This document shows positions 4,687 to 5,191 of a stretch of 5,191 nucleotides of DNA, piece after piece. The translations under genes were made by a program, and so were the position numbers. Location of the stretch: NCBI GenBank assembly GCA_018262875.1, contig JADFDL010000140.1, positions 1 to 5,191 on the forward strand, written 5' to 3'. Position 1 is the first letter of the stretch. Each line of letters opens with the position of its first letter. The stretch is from Rhodocyclaceae bacterium. Its GTDB lineage: Bacteria; Pseudomonadota; Gammaproteobacteria; Burkholderiales; Rhodocyclaceae. The notes beneath the pieces were generated by a model that was given only the letters and a program-made list of their open reading frames with translations, ran no database searches and was not told the origin of the DNA.

Positions 4687-5191
4687 AGCGCGCCGCGCCG
4701 TCTTCGCTTTCCGCCTGCCGGTCCTCTCCGGCCGCGCGGGCGCCCTGCGGGACGAAGCTCATCCAGGCGCCGGTTTCGATGGTCCTCGGCGTCACCTTGC
4801 GGCCCTGGTAGAAGATTTCGATATCCCGCCCTTCGGCGACGCGGAACAGTTCGTTTTTTCCGATCGCGACGCTGACCGTCTTGCCCTGGGGCACGACGAA
4901 GCGCGTGCCTTCGCCCGCCTCCGTGCGCTTTTTCCTGTAGAGGACCGAGGGCTCCTTGCTGATCAGCAGGAAAACCGCCGCGGGCTTGGCCGGATTCACG
5001 CCTTGCACGGAGACCACTTCTTCCGCGCCCTCTGCCGGACGCGCCGGGGAGGCCGGCTGGGCCGCCGCGCGGGCGTCGGCATTCGCGGCGGGTGCCGGGG
5101 ATGCGGCGGGTTCGGCGGCGCGCGGTGCGGACGGCGGCGCTGCGGCGTCCTTCGCGGCAGCGGCGACGGCGGGCGGACGGGGCGTTGCCGG
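4685..5191 (-). CDS. RodZ-like protein, C-terminal part (5' end cut by window edge)
   Basis: The frame is open from the right edge (5191) to TGA at 4685, giving 168 residues of a longer protein. The first 55 or so visible residues are almost only Ala and Pro with a few charged residues, a typical flexible periplasmic linker. The remainder is a beta-rich domain: AVFLLISKEPSVLYRKK, GTRFVVPQGKTVSVAIGK, then EIFYQGRKVTPRTI, and a charged tail. The IEIFYQGRKV segment resembles VQIQYQGKPV in the DUF4115 domain of E. coli RodZ, a membrane protein linking MreB to cell-wall synthesis. The cytoplasmic helix-turn-helix and membrane helix of RodZ would be outside the window, so the assignment is tentative. 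The usual ispG neighbour is absent downstream, which favours a paralogue or another linker-plus-domain protein. GTG at 5017 is an internal codon and not the start. Confidence 0.55.
   Translation of the reverse strand, partial: PATPRPPAVAAAAKDAAAPPSAPRAAEPAASPAPAANADARAAAQPASPARPAEGAEEVVSVQGVNPAKPAAVFLLISKEPSVLYRKKRTEAGEGTRFVVPQGKTVSVAIGKNELFRVAEGRDIEIFYQGRKVTPRTIETGAWMSFVPQGARAAGEDRQAESEDGAAR

Overview
The window is very GC-rich and its protein-coding genes look betaproteobacterial, most like the Rhodocyclales (Azoarcus/Thauera type). That placement rests on the RapZ, LexA-like/UmuD, CPA1 antiporter and outer-membrane beta-barrel sequences read by eye; no database search was run.

Layout. (1) Bases 1-492, minus strand: the N-terminal 164 codons of rapZ, cut by the left edge. 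(2) Bases 586-1568, minus strand: a two-gene unit, a LexA-family self-cleaving repressor followed with a GTGA stop/start overlap by a UmuD-type S24 peptidase. No umuC follows; rapZ lies 93 bp further on. A sigma70-like promoter with two near-identical palindromic operators sits just upstream of the repressor, which predicts autoregulation by DNA damage. (3) Bases 1673-3232, plus strand: a divergently transcribed CPA1-type Na+/H+ antiporter. (4) Bases 3278-3614, plus strand: a decayed coding remnant whose TGA overlaps the ATG of an intact 71-residue DUF2283 protein. (5) Bases 3771-4463, plus strand: a signal-peptide-bearing outer-membrane beta-barrel protein. (6) Bases 4685-5191, minus strand: the C-terminal part of a RodZ-like protein (Ala/Pro-rich linker plus a beta-rich terminal domain), cut by the right edge and convergent with the outer-membrane gene.

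The most unusual signal is not a gene. A 29-base repeat with the core AAAGTCAGTC and a terminal CGGC occurs five times. Four copies lie just past the stop codons of four consecutive genes (antiporter, DUF2283, outer-membrane protein and, on the opposite strand, the RodZ-like gene). The fifth lies inside rapZ, at the expected junction of its two domains. One copy forms a near-perfect hairpin. Two copies face each other as 13-bp inverted repeats around a nested REP/dRS3-like hairpin, giving a MITE-like unit between convergent genes. I do not recognise this family. A second, REP-like palindrome lies inside the 5' end of umuD, where the self-cleavage region should be.

Functionally this looks like a chromosomal patchwork and not one pathway: an SOS-type regulatory pair, ion homeostasis, an orphan DUF2283 gene and envelope proteins, with dispersed palindromic repeats in the gaps. 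No RNA genes, CRISPR array, insertion sequence or prophage genes were seen.
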